47,760 nucleotides of DNA from Bacteroidaceae bacterium (GTDB lineage: Bacteria > Bacteroidota > Bacteroidia > Bacteroidales > Bacteroidaceae). Below the pieces are notes generated by a model that did no database searches, had not been told where the DNA came from, and was given only the letters and a program-made list of their open reading frames with translations. Below, piece after piece: positions 23,152 through 31,948 of the stretch. Made by a program: the position numbers and the translations under genes. The stretch is taken from assembly GCA_024684455.1 (NCBI GenBank), contig JAIKWU010000032.1:1-47760 (forward strand). Direction: 5' to 3'. The stretch's first letter is position 1; each line of letters starts with the position of its first letter.

Positions 23152-23853
23152 TTATCCGTTTTTTGACGTGCGTTTCAAGGCCTCTTCGTCAATCAGTTTG
23201 ATCTTTCTTCCATCAATGGCAATGAGACGTTCGGCTGCAAAGGCCGACAATGTACGGATGGCATTCGACGTTGTCATGTTGGACAGGCTGGCGAGGTCTT
23301 CACGCGACAAATAGATGCTGAGCGTGGCCCCGTCTTCTTCAAGTCCGTATGTGTCGCGCAGGAACAGCAACGATTCTGCCAGACGGCCACGGATATGCTT
23401 CTGCGTCAGCGAGACTGTCCGCTGGTCGGACACACCCAAATCCACAGAGAGTTGCTTGACGAAGTAAAGTGCCAACTGAATGTTTCGGGACATCCATCGT
23501 TCGATGTCCTCCATAGGAATGCGGCATATCACCGACGCCTCAAATGCCGCCGCTCCGGTGATGTAGTTCTGATTGGCAAAATAGGCACGGTAGCCGAAGT
23601 GTTCCGAGGCTTTCAGCACACGGACAATCTGTGTGCGTCCACCTACACCTTCCTTGAAAATCTTCACCTTCCCCTTCAGCACACACAACATATAACGGGG
23701 CACATCACCCTCCTCATAAATGGGCTGGTTCTTCTTGAAACGCAACACAGAGACAGACTTACGCAACTCTTCCACCTGCTGTTCTGTCAGCAGGTTTGTG
23801 ATGTCCAGTTGTGCGATGACCTCTTGTACGGAGAATGTCTCTTTCTTGACCAT
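23152..23853 (-). CDS. Crp/Fnr-family transcriptional regulator
   Basis: 233 aa from MVKKETFSVQEV. The longer frame to 23997 would cross a good promoter and is rejected. The N-terminal cyclic-nucleotide-binding barrel is at about 30-130 (YEEGDVPRYMLCVLKGKVKIFKEGVGGRTQIVRVLKASEHFG); no Cys cluster for an Fe-S centre is evident, so not a classical Fnr. A dimer helix follows, then a winged HTH (YLSREDLASLSNMTTSNAIRTLSAFAAERLI). Ligand and regulon are unknown. It diverges from the glycogen gene cluster that starts at 24077, which it might control; that is inference from position only. Confidence 0.92.
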   Translation of the reverse strand: MVKKETFSVQEVIAQLDITNLLTEQQVEELRKSVSVLRFKKNQPIYEEGDVPRYMLCVLKGKVKIFKEGVGGRTQIVRVLKASEHFGYRAYFANQNYITGAAAFEASVICRIPMEDIERWMSRNIQLALYFVKQLSVDLGVSDQRTVSLTQKHIRGRLAESLLFLRDTYGLEEDGATLSIYLSREDLASLSNMTTSNAIRTLSAFAAERLIAIDGRKIKLIDEEALKRTSKNG

Positions 23854-23883
23854 GTAACGAAAGTAAAGATTGTTAGCGACGTG

Positions 23884-23914
23884 CAAATTTAAGGCAAAAA
23901 GAAGAATCCTGCAA
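23884..23914 (-). promoter_or_regulatory. Promoter of the Crp/Fnr gene
   Basis: Minus strand TTG (23912-23914), a 20-base spacer and TAAATTTG (23884-23891), 30 bases before the chosen ATG. This position supports the shorter start. Confidence 0.65.
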
Positions 23915-24004
23915 GAAAAAGCATAAAAAACTCTGCTATACAACATATTTTGTCCGTTTTTCTTGAAAATAAGACAAGCCCACAACACTTTTTTCACTTA
24001 ATTG

Positions 24005-24036
24005 TTTGCAAGGGTTGAAGAAAGTTTGTAATTTTG
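24005..24036 (+). promoter_or_regulatory. Promoter of the glycogen cluster
   Basis: TTTG (24005-24008), a 20-base spacer and TAATTTTG (24029-24036). Transcription would begin near 24043, so an ATG at 24041 cannot be the start; 24059 or 24077 must be used. Confidence 0.75.
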
Positions 24037-24076
24037 AAGGATGAAACCATTAACTACCATGAATAATTCTAAAACT

Positions 24077-26020
24077 ATGAGCTATTTACGTTATGACAAA
24101 ACCCTGATGACGAATTTGCAGGAATCATTGCCCAAAGAAATCCTGCGGACGAATCGTTCAGGTGCGTACTCTTGCTCGTCAATCGTTGACTGCAATACGC
24201 GTAAATATCACGGTTTGCTGGTCGTTCCTGTGCCTGAACTGGACGACGAGACGCACGTGTTGCTATCGTCGCTCGACGAGACCGTCATCCAGCACGGAGC
24301 AGAGTTTAACCTTGGCCTGCACCGTTATCAGGGCGGTGTCTATTCGCCCAACGGTCACAAGTACATTCGCGAGTGCGAATGGGACAAGGTTCCGACCACC
24401 ATCTACCGCGTCGGCGGCGTGATATTGAAGAAAGAGAAAGTGTTCCAGCATTTCCACAACCGTGTACTCATCCGCTACACGTTGCTCGATGCTCATTCTG
24501 TCACCACCCTTCGGCTGCGTCCGTTCCTCGCCTTCCGTCGTGCCAACAGCCTGACTCACGAAAACGCCATGGCACGCCGTGACTATCAAGAATGCGACGG
24601 CGGCATCAAGACACGCATGTACGACGGCTACCCCGACCTCTACATGCAGGTGAGCAAGAAGGCCGACTGGGTGTTCCAGCCCAACTGGTACAAGGGCATT
24701 GAATACCAGCGCGAACTGGAACTGGGTTACGACTACCTTGAAGACCTCTACGTGCCTGGTTACTTCGAGTTCAACATCAAGAAAGGTGAGAGCATCGTCT
24801 TCTCGGCCGGTGTGGAAGAACTGAAGATGCGCACGGCGAAGAAGGTCTTTGACGACGAAGTCGAAGTTCACAAGTCGCGTGACAGTTTCCAGCAGTGCCT
24901 CATCAATGCTGCCCACCAGTTCCATTATGAGAAAGACGGCGAGAACTACATCATCGCTGGCTATCCTTGGTTCAAGACCCGTGCCCGCGACACGTTCATC
25001 TCTCTGCCAGGACTTACTCTCTCCTGCGGCGAAGTCGAGTACTACGAACAGGCCATGAAGACGGCCGAGAAAGCCATCAATGACTTCATCGCCGGCAAAC
25101 CCATTTCTGTCAAAATCTACGAAATGGAGCACCCTGACGTCCTCCTCTGGGCGGTGTGGTGCATACAGCAATACGCCAAATTTGTTTCAACCGAGAAGGC
25201 TGCCGAGAAATACGGCACACTGGTCAACAAAATTGTCACTTTCATCAAACAGGGCAAACACCCCAACCTCGAACTGCACGAAAACGGACTGCTCTATACC
25301 AATGGGCGAGACACAGCCGTCACATGGATGAACTCTTACGTGAACGGACATCCCGTGGTGCCACGTTCGGGCTACATTGTCGAAATCAATGCGCTTTGGT
25401 ACGATGCCCTGCTGTACAATGCAGAGTTGCTTGACCTGAAGAAGCGTCTGAAAGAGTCTGCTGAGTTCACCCAACTTGCTGAACAGACAGGCGTGGCCTT
25501 CAAGAAGACCTTCCTCAACGAGCACGGCTATCTACTCGACTATATCGACGGCAACTACATCTCGTGGAGCGTACGCCCCAACATGCTGATTGCAGCATCG
25601 TTGCACTACACTCCGCTCACAAAGCCGGAGAAGAAGCGCATCTTCGACATCTGCACCAAAGAATTGCTCACGCGCAAGGGCATCCGCAGCCTATCGCCCA
25701 AGAGCGGCGGCTACAACCCCATCTACGAAGGTGGACAGCCGCAGCGCGATGCCGCCTATCATCAAGGCACGGTGTGGCCATGGCTCGCCGGCTTCTATCT
25801 GGAGACGTGTATGCGCATCTACGGCCAATCCTCCTTCTCGTTCATGGACCGCATCTTCGTCGGTCTTGAAGAGGAGATGAACTTCCACGCCATCGGCACC
25901 CTTCCGGAACTCTTCGACGGCAACCCTCCGTTCCACGGACGTGGCGCCCTTTCCTTCGCCATGAACGTGGCAGAGGTACTGCGCATCTACACACTGATGA
26001 ATCGAATGTATAATCTTTAA
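24077..26020 (+). CDS. Glycogen debranching enzyme (amylo-alpha-1,6-glucosidase type)
   Basis: Removes alpha-1,6-linked glucose at branch points. 647 aa from MSYLRYDKTLM, chosen because the promoter lies too close to the ATG at 24041. N-terminal GDE domain (about 1-230): EILRTNRSGAYSCSSIVDCNTRKYHGLLVVPVPELDDETHVLLSSLDETVIQHG. C-terminal (alpha/alpha)6 catalytic domain: IIAGYPWFKTRARDTFISLPGL, LLYTNGRDTAVTWM, SGYIVEINALWYDAL, and EGGQPQRDAAYHQGTVWPWLAGFYLE, the acid/base segments of the GH133-like group. No signal peptide. It is first of a three-gene cluster with GT4 and GH57, which matches the usual Bacteroidales glycogen locus. Confidence 0.93.
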   Translation: MSYLRYDKTLMTNLQESLPKEILRTNRSGAYSCSSIVDCNTRKYHGLLVVPVPELDDETHVLLSSLDETVIQHGAEFNLGLHRYQGGVYSPNGHKYIRECEWDKVPTTIYRVGGVILKKEKVFQHFHNRVLIRYTLLDAHSVTTLRLRPFLAFRRANSLTHENAMARRDYQECDGGIKTRMYDGYPDLYMQVSKKADWVFQPNWYKGIEYQRELELGYDYLEDLYVPGYFEFNIKKGESIVFSAGVEELKMRTAKKVFDDEVEVHKSRDSFQQCLINAAHQFHYEKDGENYIIAGYPWFKTRARDTFISLPGLTLSCGEVEYYEQAMKTAEKAINDFIAGKPISVKIYEMEHPDVLLWAVWCIQQYAKFVSTEKAAEKYGTLVNKIVTFIKQGKHPNLELHENGLLYTNGRDTAVTWMNSYVNGHPVVPRSGYIVEINALWYDALLYNAELLDLKKRLKESAEFTQLAEQTGVAFKKTFLNEHGYLLDYIDGNYISWSVRPNMLIAASLHYTPLTKPEKKRIFDICTKELLTRKGIRSLSPKSGGYNPIYEGGQPQRDAAYHQGTVWPWLAGFYLETCMRIYGQSSFSFMDRIFVGLEEEMNFHAIGTLPELFDGNPPFHGRGALSFAMNVAEVLRIYTLMNRMYNL

Positions 26021-26040
26021 CCAAAGGAGGTAGAAACAAT

Positions 26041-27309
26041 ATGAAAGTTCTCATGTTCGGATGGGAGTTCCCACCCAAAATCTACGGCGGACTTGCCGTG
26101 GCTTCCTACGGCATCACGAAGGGCCTGAGTCTGCAGCCTGATGTCGAGACCATCTTCTGCCTCCCCAAGCCCTGTGGCGAAGAGGAGAAATTCCTGCGCA
26201 TCGTCGGCATGAACCAAGTGCCCATTGTCTATCGCGGGCACGACTACCAATATGTTCAGTCACGGATGCCAAACTACATGTCGGCTGACGACTACTTCCG
26301 CTATCGCGACCACATCTACGCCGACTTCTCCTACATGAACACCAACGACATGGGCTGTATGGAGTTCGCAGGCGGCTATCCTGGCAATCTGCACGACGAA
26401 ATCAACAACTTCAGCATCATTGCCGGAGTCGTGGCACGTGCCGAGCAGTTCGACATCATCCATGCACACGACTGGCTCACCTACCCTGCCGGTGTTCATG
26501 CTAAACTGGTGAGCGGACGTCCACTCTGCATTCACGTCCATGCCACAGACTTCGACCGTTCGCGCGGCAAGGTCAACCCCACCGTCTATTCCATCGAGAA
26601 GAATGGTATGGACCATGCCGACTGCATCATGTGTGTCAGCGAACTGACTCGCCGCACGGTCATCAACGAGTATCACCAAGACCCCTCGAAAGTCTTTGCG
26701 ATGCACAACGCCGTCTATCCTCTTTCGCAGGAGTTGCAGGACCTGCCGCGTCCCGACCATTCGAAGGAGAAAGTCGTGACGTTCCTCGGACGCATCACCA
26801 TGCAGAAAGGGCCGGAGTATTTCGTCGAAGCCGCCTCGCTCGTGCTTCAGCGCACACGCAACATCCGCTTCTGCATGGCAGGCTCAGGCGACATGCTCGA
26901 CGCCATGATCAACCTCGTGGCAGAGCGCGGCATAGCCGACCGCTTCCACTTCCCAGGCTTCATGCGCGGCAAGCAGGTCTATGAATGCTACAAGGACAGC
27001 GACGTGTTCGTCATGCCTTCGGTGTCAGAACCCTTTGGCATTGCTCCGCTCGAAGCCATGCAGTGCGGCACACCCAGCATCATCTCAAAACAGTCGGGGT
27101 GCGGCGAAATCCTCACCAACGTCATCAAGACCGACTACTGGGACATCCACGCTATGGCCGATGCCATCTATGCCATCTGTACCTATCCGTCGCTCTTCAA
27201 GTACCTTCAGGAAGAAGGCCTCAAGGAGGTCAACGAAATCACATGGGAAAAGGTGGCACTGCGCATCCGCAAACTCTACGACCAGACCATCGAGAAATTC
27301 TATCACTAA
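26041..27309 (+). CDS. GT4-family glycosyltransferase, probable glycogen synthase
   Basis: 422 aa, GT-B fold, cytoplasmic. The N-terminal MKVLMFGWEFPPKIYGGLAVASYGITKGL is the acceptor-side glycine loop typical of glycogen/starch synthases. DIIHAHDWLTYPAGV follows. The C-terminal domain has TFLGRITMQKGPEYFVEA and the retaining E-x7-E motif EPFGIAPLEAM (about 330). It is located between the debranching enzyme (20 bases away) and the GH57 gene (68 bases), so the likely product is an alpha-1,4-glucan. Donor (ADP- or UDP-glucose) cannot be read from the sequence. Confidence 0.88.
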   Translation: MKVLMFGWEFPPKIYGGLAVASYGITKGLSLQPDVETIFCLPKPCGEEEKFLRIVGMNQVPIVYRGHDYQYVQSRMPNYMSADDYFRYRDHIYADFSYMNTNDMGCMEFAGGYPGNLHDEINNFSIIAGVVARAEQFDIIHAHDWLTYPAGVHAKLVSGRPLCIHVHATDFDRSRGKVNPTVYSIEKNGMDHADCIMCVSELTRRTVINEYHQDPSKVFAMHNAVYPLSQELQDLPRPDHSKEKVVTFLGRITMQKGPEYFVEAASLVLQRTRNIRFCMAGSGDMLDAMINLVAERGIADRFHFPGFMRGKQVYECYKDSDVFVMPSVSEPFGIAPLEAMQCGTPSIISKQSGCGEILTNVIKTDYWDIHAMADAIYAICTYPSLFKYLQEEGLKEVNEITWEKVALRIRKLYDQTIEKFYH

Positions 27310-27377
27310 AACCTAACCGTCTGGCACACCCAGACATACAAGAACATCCATAAAATACTTAAAATCCTTGATAAACA

Positions 27378-28826
27378 ATGAAAACAATATGCCTTTACTT
27401 TGAGATGCACCAGATTATCCATCTCAAACGTTATCGTTTCTTCGACATCGGCCGCGACCACTACTACTACGACGACTACGAGAACGAACGCTCCATCACC
27501 GACATCGCTGAACGCAGTTATGTTCCAGCCCTCCAGACCCTGATTTCCATGGCACGCGAGAACGAAAAGTTCTTCAAGGTTGCCATTTCACTCTCTGGCG
27601 TAGGCTTCGAGCAACTTGAACTCCATGCACCACAGGTCATCGACCTCCTGCAGGAACTCAATGCCACAGGATGCGTCGAATTCCTCTGCGAACCCTACAG
27701 CCACGGACTTGCTGCACTCGGAAACGAGGAATCCTTCCGCGAAGAGTCGTTGCGTATGCGCGATAAGATCAAGGAAGTGTTTGGCAAGACACCCAAGGTG
27801 TTCCGCAACTCATCGCTCATCTACAGCGATGAAATCGGCGCACAGGTCGCTGCCATGGGCTTCAAGGGAATGCTCACCGAAGGCGCCAAGCACATTCTCG
27901 GCTGGAAGTCGCCCCACTTCGTTTATCACAGCGCCGCCAACCCCAACCTCAAACTGTTGCTCCGCGACTACAAACTCTCCGACGACATCTCCCTGCGCTT
28001 CAGCGACTCGTCGTGGGCAGAATATCCTCTCTATGCCGACACCTACATGAACTGGATTGCCCAGATGCCCGAAGAGGAGCAGGTCATCAACATCTTCATG
28101 GAACTCTCCGCCCTCGGCATCTTCCAACCCCTGTCGAGCAACATCCTCGAGTTCCTGCACGCCCTGCCACAGTGTGCCCGCGAGCGCGGCATCACCTTCT
28201 CCACACCCTCGGAACTCTGCAAGCAGAAGTCGGTCGGACCGATTGAAGTGCCCTACAACGTCAGTTGGGTGGACGAGGAGCGCGACACCTCCTGCTGGCT
28301 CGGCAATGCCATGCAGCGTGAAGCCTTCAACAAACTGTACAGTGTGGCCGACCGTGTGCGCATCTGCACCGACCGCCGTATCAAGCAGGACTGGGACTAC
28401 CTCCAGGCATCGAACAATTTCCGCTTCATGACCACCAAACCTGCATCCGTCGGTCTGAACCGTGGCATCTACGACAATCCCTACGATGCCTTCACCAACT
28501 ACATGAACATCCTCGGCGACTTCATCAACCGCGTCAACACCCTCTATCCCGCCGACATCGACAACGAGGAACTCAACTCGCTGCTCACGACCATCAAGAA
28601 CCAGGGTGATGAGATTACGCAGAAGGACAAGGAAATCGAGCGTCTGCAAAAGTTGCTCGACAAGTATCAGCCTTCGGAAACAGCCAAGACGGCTCCTGCA
28701 CCTAAAGCCACCAAAAAGGCTGCGCCCAAGAAGGCGGAAGCCAAGCCTGCCGCGAAGAAAGCCGCTCCTGCTGAAAAGAAGAAACCGGCTGCTACGAAGG
28801 CTGTTCCGAAAGCAAAGAAGAAGTAA
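27378..28826 (+). CDS. GH57 alpha-amylase-like protein, catalytic residues replaced, Lys-rich tail
   Basis: 482 aa. The GH57 barrel is recognisable: ICLYFEMHQIIHLKRYRFFDIG, EFLCEPYSHGLAALG (about 101-115), VFRNSSLIYSDEIGAQVAAMGFKGMLTEGAKH-like segment (141-171), and SWAEYPLYADTY. In active members the third region reads FRNTELIY with Glu as nucleophile; here positions 145-146 are Ser-Ser. The region usually reading FMDYETFGE, with the acid/base Asp, here reads FMELSALGI (240-248). So it is probably not a normal hydrolase. After about residue 400 come a coiled coil (EELNSLLTTIKNQGDEITQKD...) and a tail of about 50 residues made almost wholly of Lys, Ala and Pro. Last gene of the glycogen cluster; terminator at 28863. 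Confidence 0.88.
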   Translation: MKTICLYFEMHQIIHLKRYRFFDIGRDHYYYDDYENERSITDIAERSYVPALQTLISMARENEKFFKVAISLSGVGFEQLELHAPQVIDLLQELNATGCVEFLCEPYSHGLAALGNEESFREESLRMRDKIKEVFGKTPKVFRNSSLIYSDEIGAQVAAMGFKGMLTEGAKHILGWKSPHFVYHSAANPNLKLLLRDYKLSDDISLRFSDSSWAEYPLYADTYMNWIAQMPEEEQVINIFMELSALGIFQPLSSNILEFLHALPQCARERGITFSTPSELCKQKSVGPIEVPYNVSWVDEERDTSCWLGNAMQREAFNKLYSVADRVRICTDRRIKQDWDYLQASNNFRFMTTKPASVGLNRGIYDNPYDAFTNYMNILGDFINRVNTLYPADIDNEELNSLLTTIKNQGDEITQKDKEIERLQKLLDKYQPSETAKTAPAPKATKKAAPKKAEAKPAAKKAAPAEKKKPAATKAVPKAKKK

Positions 28827-28862
28827 AACGAAATCAATACCTACATTTTCTTCTGTTCTACC

Positions 28863-28896
28863 ATCCCCGGCATCCTGCATGTCGGGGATTTCTTTG
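28863..28896 (+). terminator. Terminator of the glycogen cluster
   Basis: ATCCCCGGCAT (28863-28873) and ATGTCGGGGAT (28879-28889) pair over 11 positions with one G-U, followed by TTTCTTTG. Confidence 0.85.
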
Positions 28897-28907
28897 TAAC
28901 CCCAAAA

Positions 28908-28991
28908 GTACCACTGCGGTGGTACAACTGTACCAACGCGTTGGTACGACCGTATCACTGCGGTGAAATTCCAGTTTCACTGCGGTGGTAC
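28908..28991. repeat. Four-unit palindromic repeat array (copy 2)
   Basis: Units of 18 bp start at 28908, 28930, 28952 and 28974 (22-bp period), with AAAA before and TTTT after. Unit 1 is GTACCACTGCGGTGGTAC. Unit 2, GTACCAACGCGTTGGTAC, is a perfect palindrome in which both arms have changed together relative to unit 1. Same family as 706-789 and 38097-38180. The rest of the 28827-29256 gap holds a terminator and AT-rich sequence with a weak promoter-like TTACTTTG near 29153. Confidence 0.92.
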
Positions 28992-29256
28992 TTTTGCCCG
29001 AGCGTACGTCACATTTTTTGAAAGTCAATGATGTTGACCTCACGTTGAAATAACACCCAACACAAACAAGGCCAGAACTCAACTTCAGCCATTTAATTCG
29101 GTCAAAATCAAAAAAAAGGCAGGAAAGTTTTGGCAATATCAGAAAAAATCGTTTACTTTGTACGGATTTATAGGACTAACTACGACTCTGCGACACACGT
29201 TAAGGAACAATTCTATTATTCATCTATTATTTATTAACCCTAAAACTAATTGTCTT

Positions 29257-31827
29257 ATGAGAAAAATTTACTCATTGGCAGTGCTGCTGGTCATGTTGCT
29301 GGCAAGCACAACAGTAAAGGCCCAGGACGCTGACTTTTCGAACAGTGTCACTGTGGGCTATTGGGATTCCAACGGTTATGCAAGCACACCCATTAACTTC
29401 TCGTTGGAGGAGGTAGCCGCTAAGTTGGGCATCACCAAAGAACAACTTGTCACTGAACTGGAGTACTCCTATCCAGCAGACGAGGAGCGTGGCGACTGGC
29501 CCGCATCGACCATCCCGTTCTCCAGCAAGATGCAGGACGGCACCCTCTACACAGGTAACTACACCGCCGACGGCTGTGGCTATTGGATGGATGCCAACGG
29601 CGAGCCTTGCGGTTACGATGGCGAAGGCGCTACCTGCAAAATCTTTGACCGTCTCGATTGGGAAGGTGATTATATCACCATCTGGGTGGGCCGTCACCCC
29701 AATCTTTCGACCGATGGTGGCACGTTCACTTTCTTCCCCACCCTTACGTATGGTGAGAAGACCGTGGTGTTCAAAATCGACTACACCTACGAGGCACGTC
29801 CCGTGATTGAGAACGAAACAACGCTCTCGAAACTGACCATGCTGCCTGGCACAGATGTTGTCCTTCACCAAAAGCCACGCTCTAACTACGATGCCGACAA
29901 CGTTCACGTGGCTGTTCCTACCCTGCTGGCTGACCTCGGCTTTGCCAGCCAGTCGGAACTCGTGATGGCTGAGGCTCTCTACGCACAGGTATATCAATAC
30001 GACGGAGTGTCTGCCATGTATCAGTGGGCAGACTCTATCACTAACGAACGAACAACTACTGGAATTGGTTTCTGGTTTGGCAAGACTTATGAATACCCTG
30101 ACTTGGATGAAGAAGCGATTGAAAACAGAACAAATTTAGGCAGACATGAACATGGCGTCGAATGCCTTTTCTATGCAGAGAATGTGGAATTCTTCCGCAG
30201 TGAAGGTGCCGACTCGCTTTCTCTCAATATAGGCCAGTATCCCAGCGTAGCCAGCGACGATGGCGAAGACTATCATGCCGTCATGTATATCGTGAACGGT
30301 ACGCTTGCCTACCCCATCCGCATCAACCTCATCATCGACAAGGTCGAGAAGAAGGATTTTGCTGACATGGAATGTGCTGGCACAACGGAAGTCGAAATTA
30401 AACTGCCTGCCGGCGAAGCAACATGTAGCACATCCTACGCAGTCGATAACATCGCCGAGATTCTTGAAGCCCTCGGTGAAGAAGTTGGCGACGTTGCCTA
30501 TTATGGTCTTGCCTCCGAAGGAGAAATCAGTACACGAACAACTGCCAACAATGGCGGTAGTTGGTTCAGTGCTGAGGGTTATGTAGTTGCCTATGGTGAT
30601 ACCCGCGACTGCTACATTGAGTTCGACGCCAGCAAAGCAAACTGGACGGTTGGTACTTACACTAAGAACAACCACGAGAGTGGCGACGAAGTACACATTA
30701 AATACTATCTCCTTGGCAGATTGAAGTACTGGGAGTTTGACGTCACTGTCAAGTATGGTGGTGAAGAAACTGACTACAGCACATGGACGAAAGTCGGAAC
30801 GATTGCCATGACGATTCAGGGCGTAGTTCCGACCGAAGGTTATGAAATCACAGAAAAGGACGGCCACATCATTCCTATCGACCAAGTGAAGGAATTGCTC
30901 GGCTCCAACAGTTTCACCCTCTTCGGCCAGAAACTCATTCCTGCAACTGTAGAAGGTGAAACAGACAAAGTCACATGGTCAAATTCGTACTCTTGCGCCG
31001 ACCCCGAAGGTCACGGCTTCTGGATGGCAGACAATGGTGTCTATGTATCGTCATGGGGTAGTTGGGGTGACGGCGGCTCTTCTTGGGCTTTCTCCATGGT
31101 TTATTCGACAGGTGAAGTATATATGTATAACGAACCTGGACGTCGACAGCCAGGCGACATGTACAAGACTACATTCTATCTTGCTAATGTCGCTGAAGAA
31201 ACGTACGTTGAACTGCCCGTTATTGTGAAGTTTGTTTCGTCGCTCGTTCCAATTGAAGTTGTGGGCGAACAGGAGGTAGTAGTCGCATGGAATCCTGATG
31301 ACGGCGGCATCTCCCTCTGCTATCCTGACTTGGAAGAGGCCGTCAATGGTGTGCTCGACGGTGACGACTCTCTGGTTGGTTCTTGCAACTGGTATATAGA
31401 AATCGACAATGAATACCAGATGAAGCCCGACTTTGGCACGGATTCAGAAGGTTGCCTCTTTGATGCAGACGGTAAGTTTATCTGCCAGTTGAGCGACGGT
31501 GATGTTTACGACGAAGCATACAACACGGCTGCTTTTGGCTTAGGCTTCGACTATGTTGACTTCTCGTTTGGCGTTTCGTCGCTGAACAACCTGGATACAT
31601 GGGTTGTATCGGGCGTTGTCAAAGTGAACGTAGCCATGGAATACGAAGGCAAACGCTGGATCTTCCACTGCCTCGTTGGCGACAAGGAAACCATCGAAAC
31701 TGGCATCAGCGACATCGTTGCCAATGCTAATGGCAAGAAGGAAGTGTTCGACCTCACAGGTCGTCGCGTCGCTGCTCCTGCCAAGGGTCTCTACATCATC
31801 AATGGCAAGAAGGTCATGGTGAAGTAA
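29257..31827 (+). CDS. Large modular secreted/surface protein (DUF4859-like repeats, T9SS-like tail)
   Basis: 856 aa from MRKIYSLAVLLVMLLASTTVKAQ, a classical signal peptide (cleavage after about residue 22). Frames upstream to 29158 lack a signal and are rejected. The body appears to be about five tandem modules of 140-180 aa. Each combines a short helix-like segment (SLEEVAAKLGIT, PIDQVKELLGSN, DNIAEILEALGE), a G-F/Y-W-M-x-x-N-G turn (CGYWMDANG, HGFWMADNG) and a closing beta-strand such as VELPVIVKFV. This suits DUF4859-type domains of Bacteroidetes surface proteins. The end, VFDLTGRRVAAPAKGLYIINGKKVMVK-like, is the C-terminal sorting-tail pattern of Prevotella type IX secretion cargo. Acidic overall. 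Ligand unknown; no SusC/SusD neighbours. Confidence 0.8.
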   Translation: MRKIYSLAVLLVMLLASTTVKAQDADFSNSVTVGYWDSNGYASTPINFSLEEVAAKLGITKEQLVTELEYSYPADEERGDWPASTIPFSSKMQDGTLYTGNYTADGCGYWMDANGEPCGYDGEGATCKIFDRLDWEGDYITIWVGRHPNLSTDGGTFTFFPTLTYGEKTVVFKIDYTYEARPVIENETTLSKLTMLPGTDVVLHQKPRSNYDADNVHVAVPTLLADLGFASQSELVMAEALYAQVYQYDGVSAMYQWADSITNERTTTGIGFWFGKTYEYPDLDEEAIENRTNLGRHEHGVECLFYAENVEFFRSEGADSLSLNIGQYPSVASDDGEDYHAVMYIVNGTLAYPIRINLIIDKVEKKDFADMECAGTTEVEIKLPAGEATCSTSYAVDNIAEILEALGEEVGDVAYYGLASEGEISTRTTANNGGSWFSAEGYVVAYGDTRDCYIEFDASKANWTVGTYTKNNHESGDEVHIKYYLLGRLKYWEFDVTVKYGGEETDYSTWTKVGTIAMTIQGVVPTEGYEITEKDGHIIPIDQVKELLGSNSFTLFGQKLIPATVEGETDKVTWSNSYSCADPEGHGFWMADNGVYVSSWGSWGDGGSSWAFSMVYSTGEVYMYNEPGRRQPGDMYKTTFYLANVAEETYVELPVIVKFVSSLVPIEVVGEQEVVVAWNPDDGGISLCYPDLEEAVNGVLDGDDSLVGSCNWYIEIDNEYQMKPDFGTDSEGCLFDADGKFICQLSDGDVYDEAYNTAAFGLGFDYVDFSFGVSSLNNLDTWVVSGVVKVNVAMEYEGKRWIFHCLVGDKETIETGISDIVANANGKKEVFDLTGRRVAAPAKGLYIINGKKVMVK

Positions 31828-31865
31828 AAGATTCCCTCTCACTTCCCGAAAGGGAGAGAATATGA

Positions 31866-31899
31866 AAATCCCCTCTAACTCGCGAGTTAGAGGGGATTT
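31866..31899. terminator. 34-bp perfect palindrome between convergent genes
   Basis: AAATCCCCTCTAACTCG (31866-31882) is followed directly by its exact complement (31883-31899), then TTCTTTT. It lies between the surface protein gene and ilvC, which converge. Works as a hairpin terminator in either direction once a small loop opens. Confidence 0.88.
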
Positions 31900-31948
31900 C
31901 TTTTAGTTCTCTGTCTCCTCTCCATTCAGGAGAGTAAGAGAGGGCTTC

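Noticed and set aside
23854..23997. N-terminal extension of the Crp/Fnr regulator
   Set aside because: The extension crosses a good promoter at 23884-23914 and is not similar to the family N-terminus.
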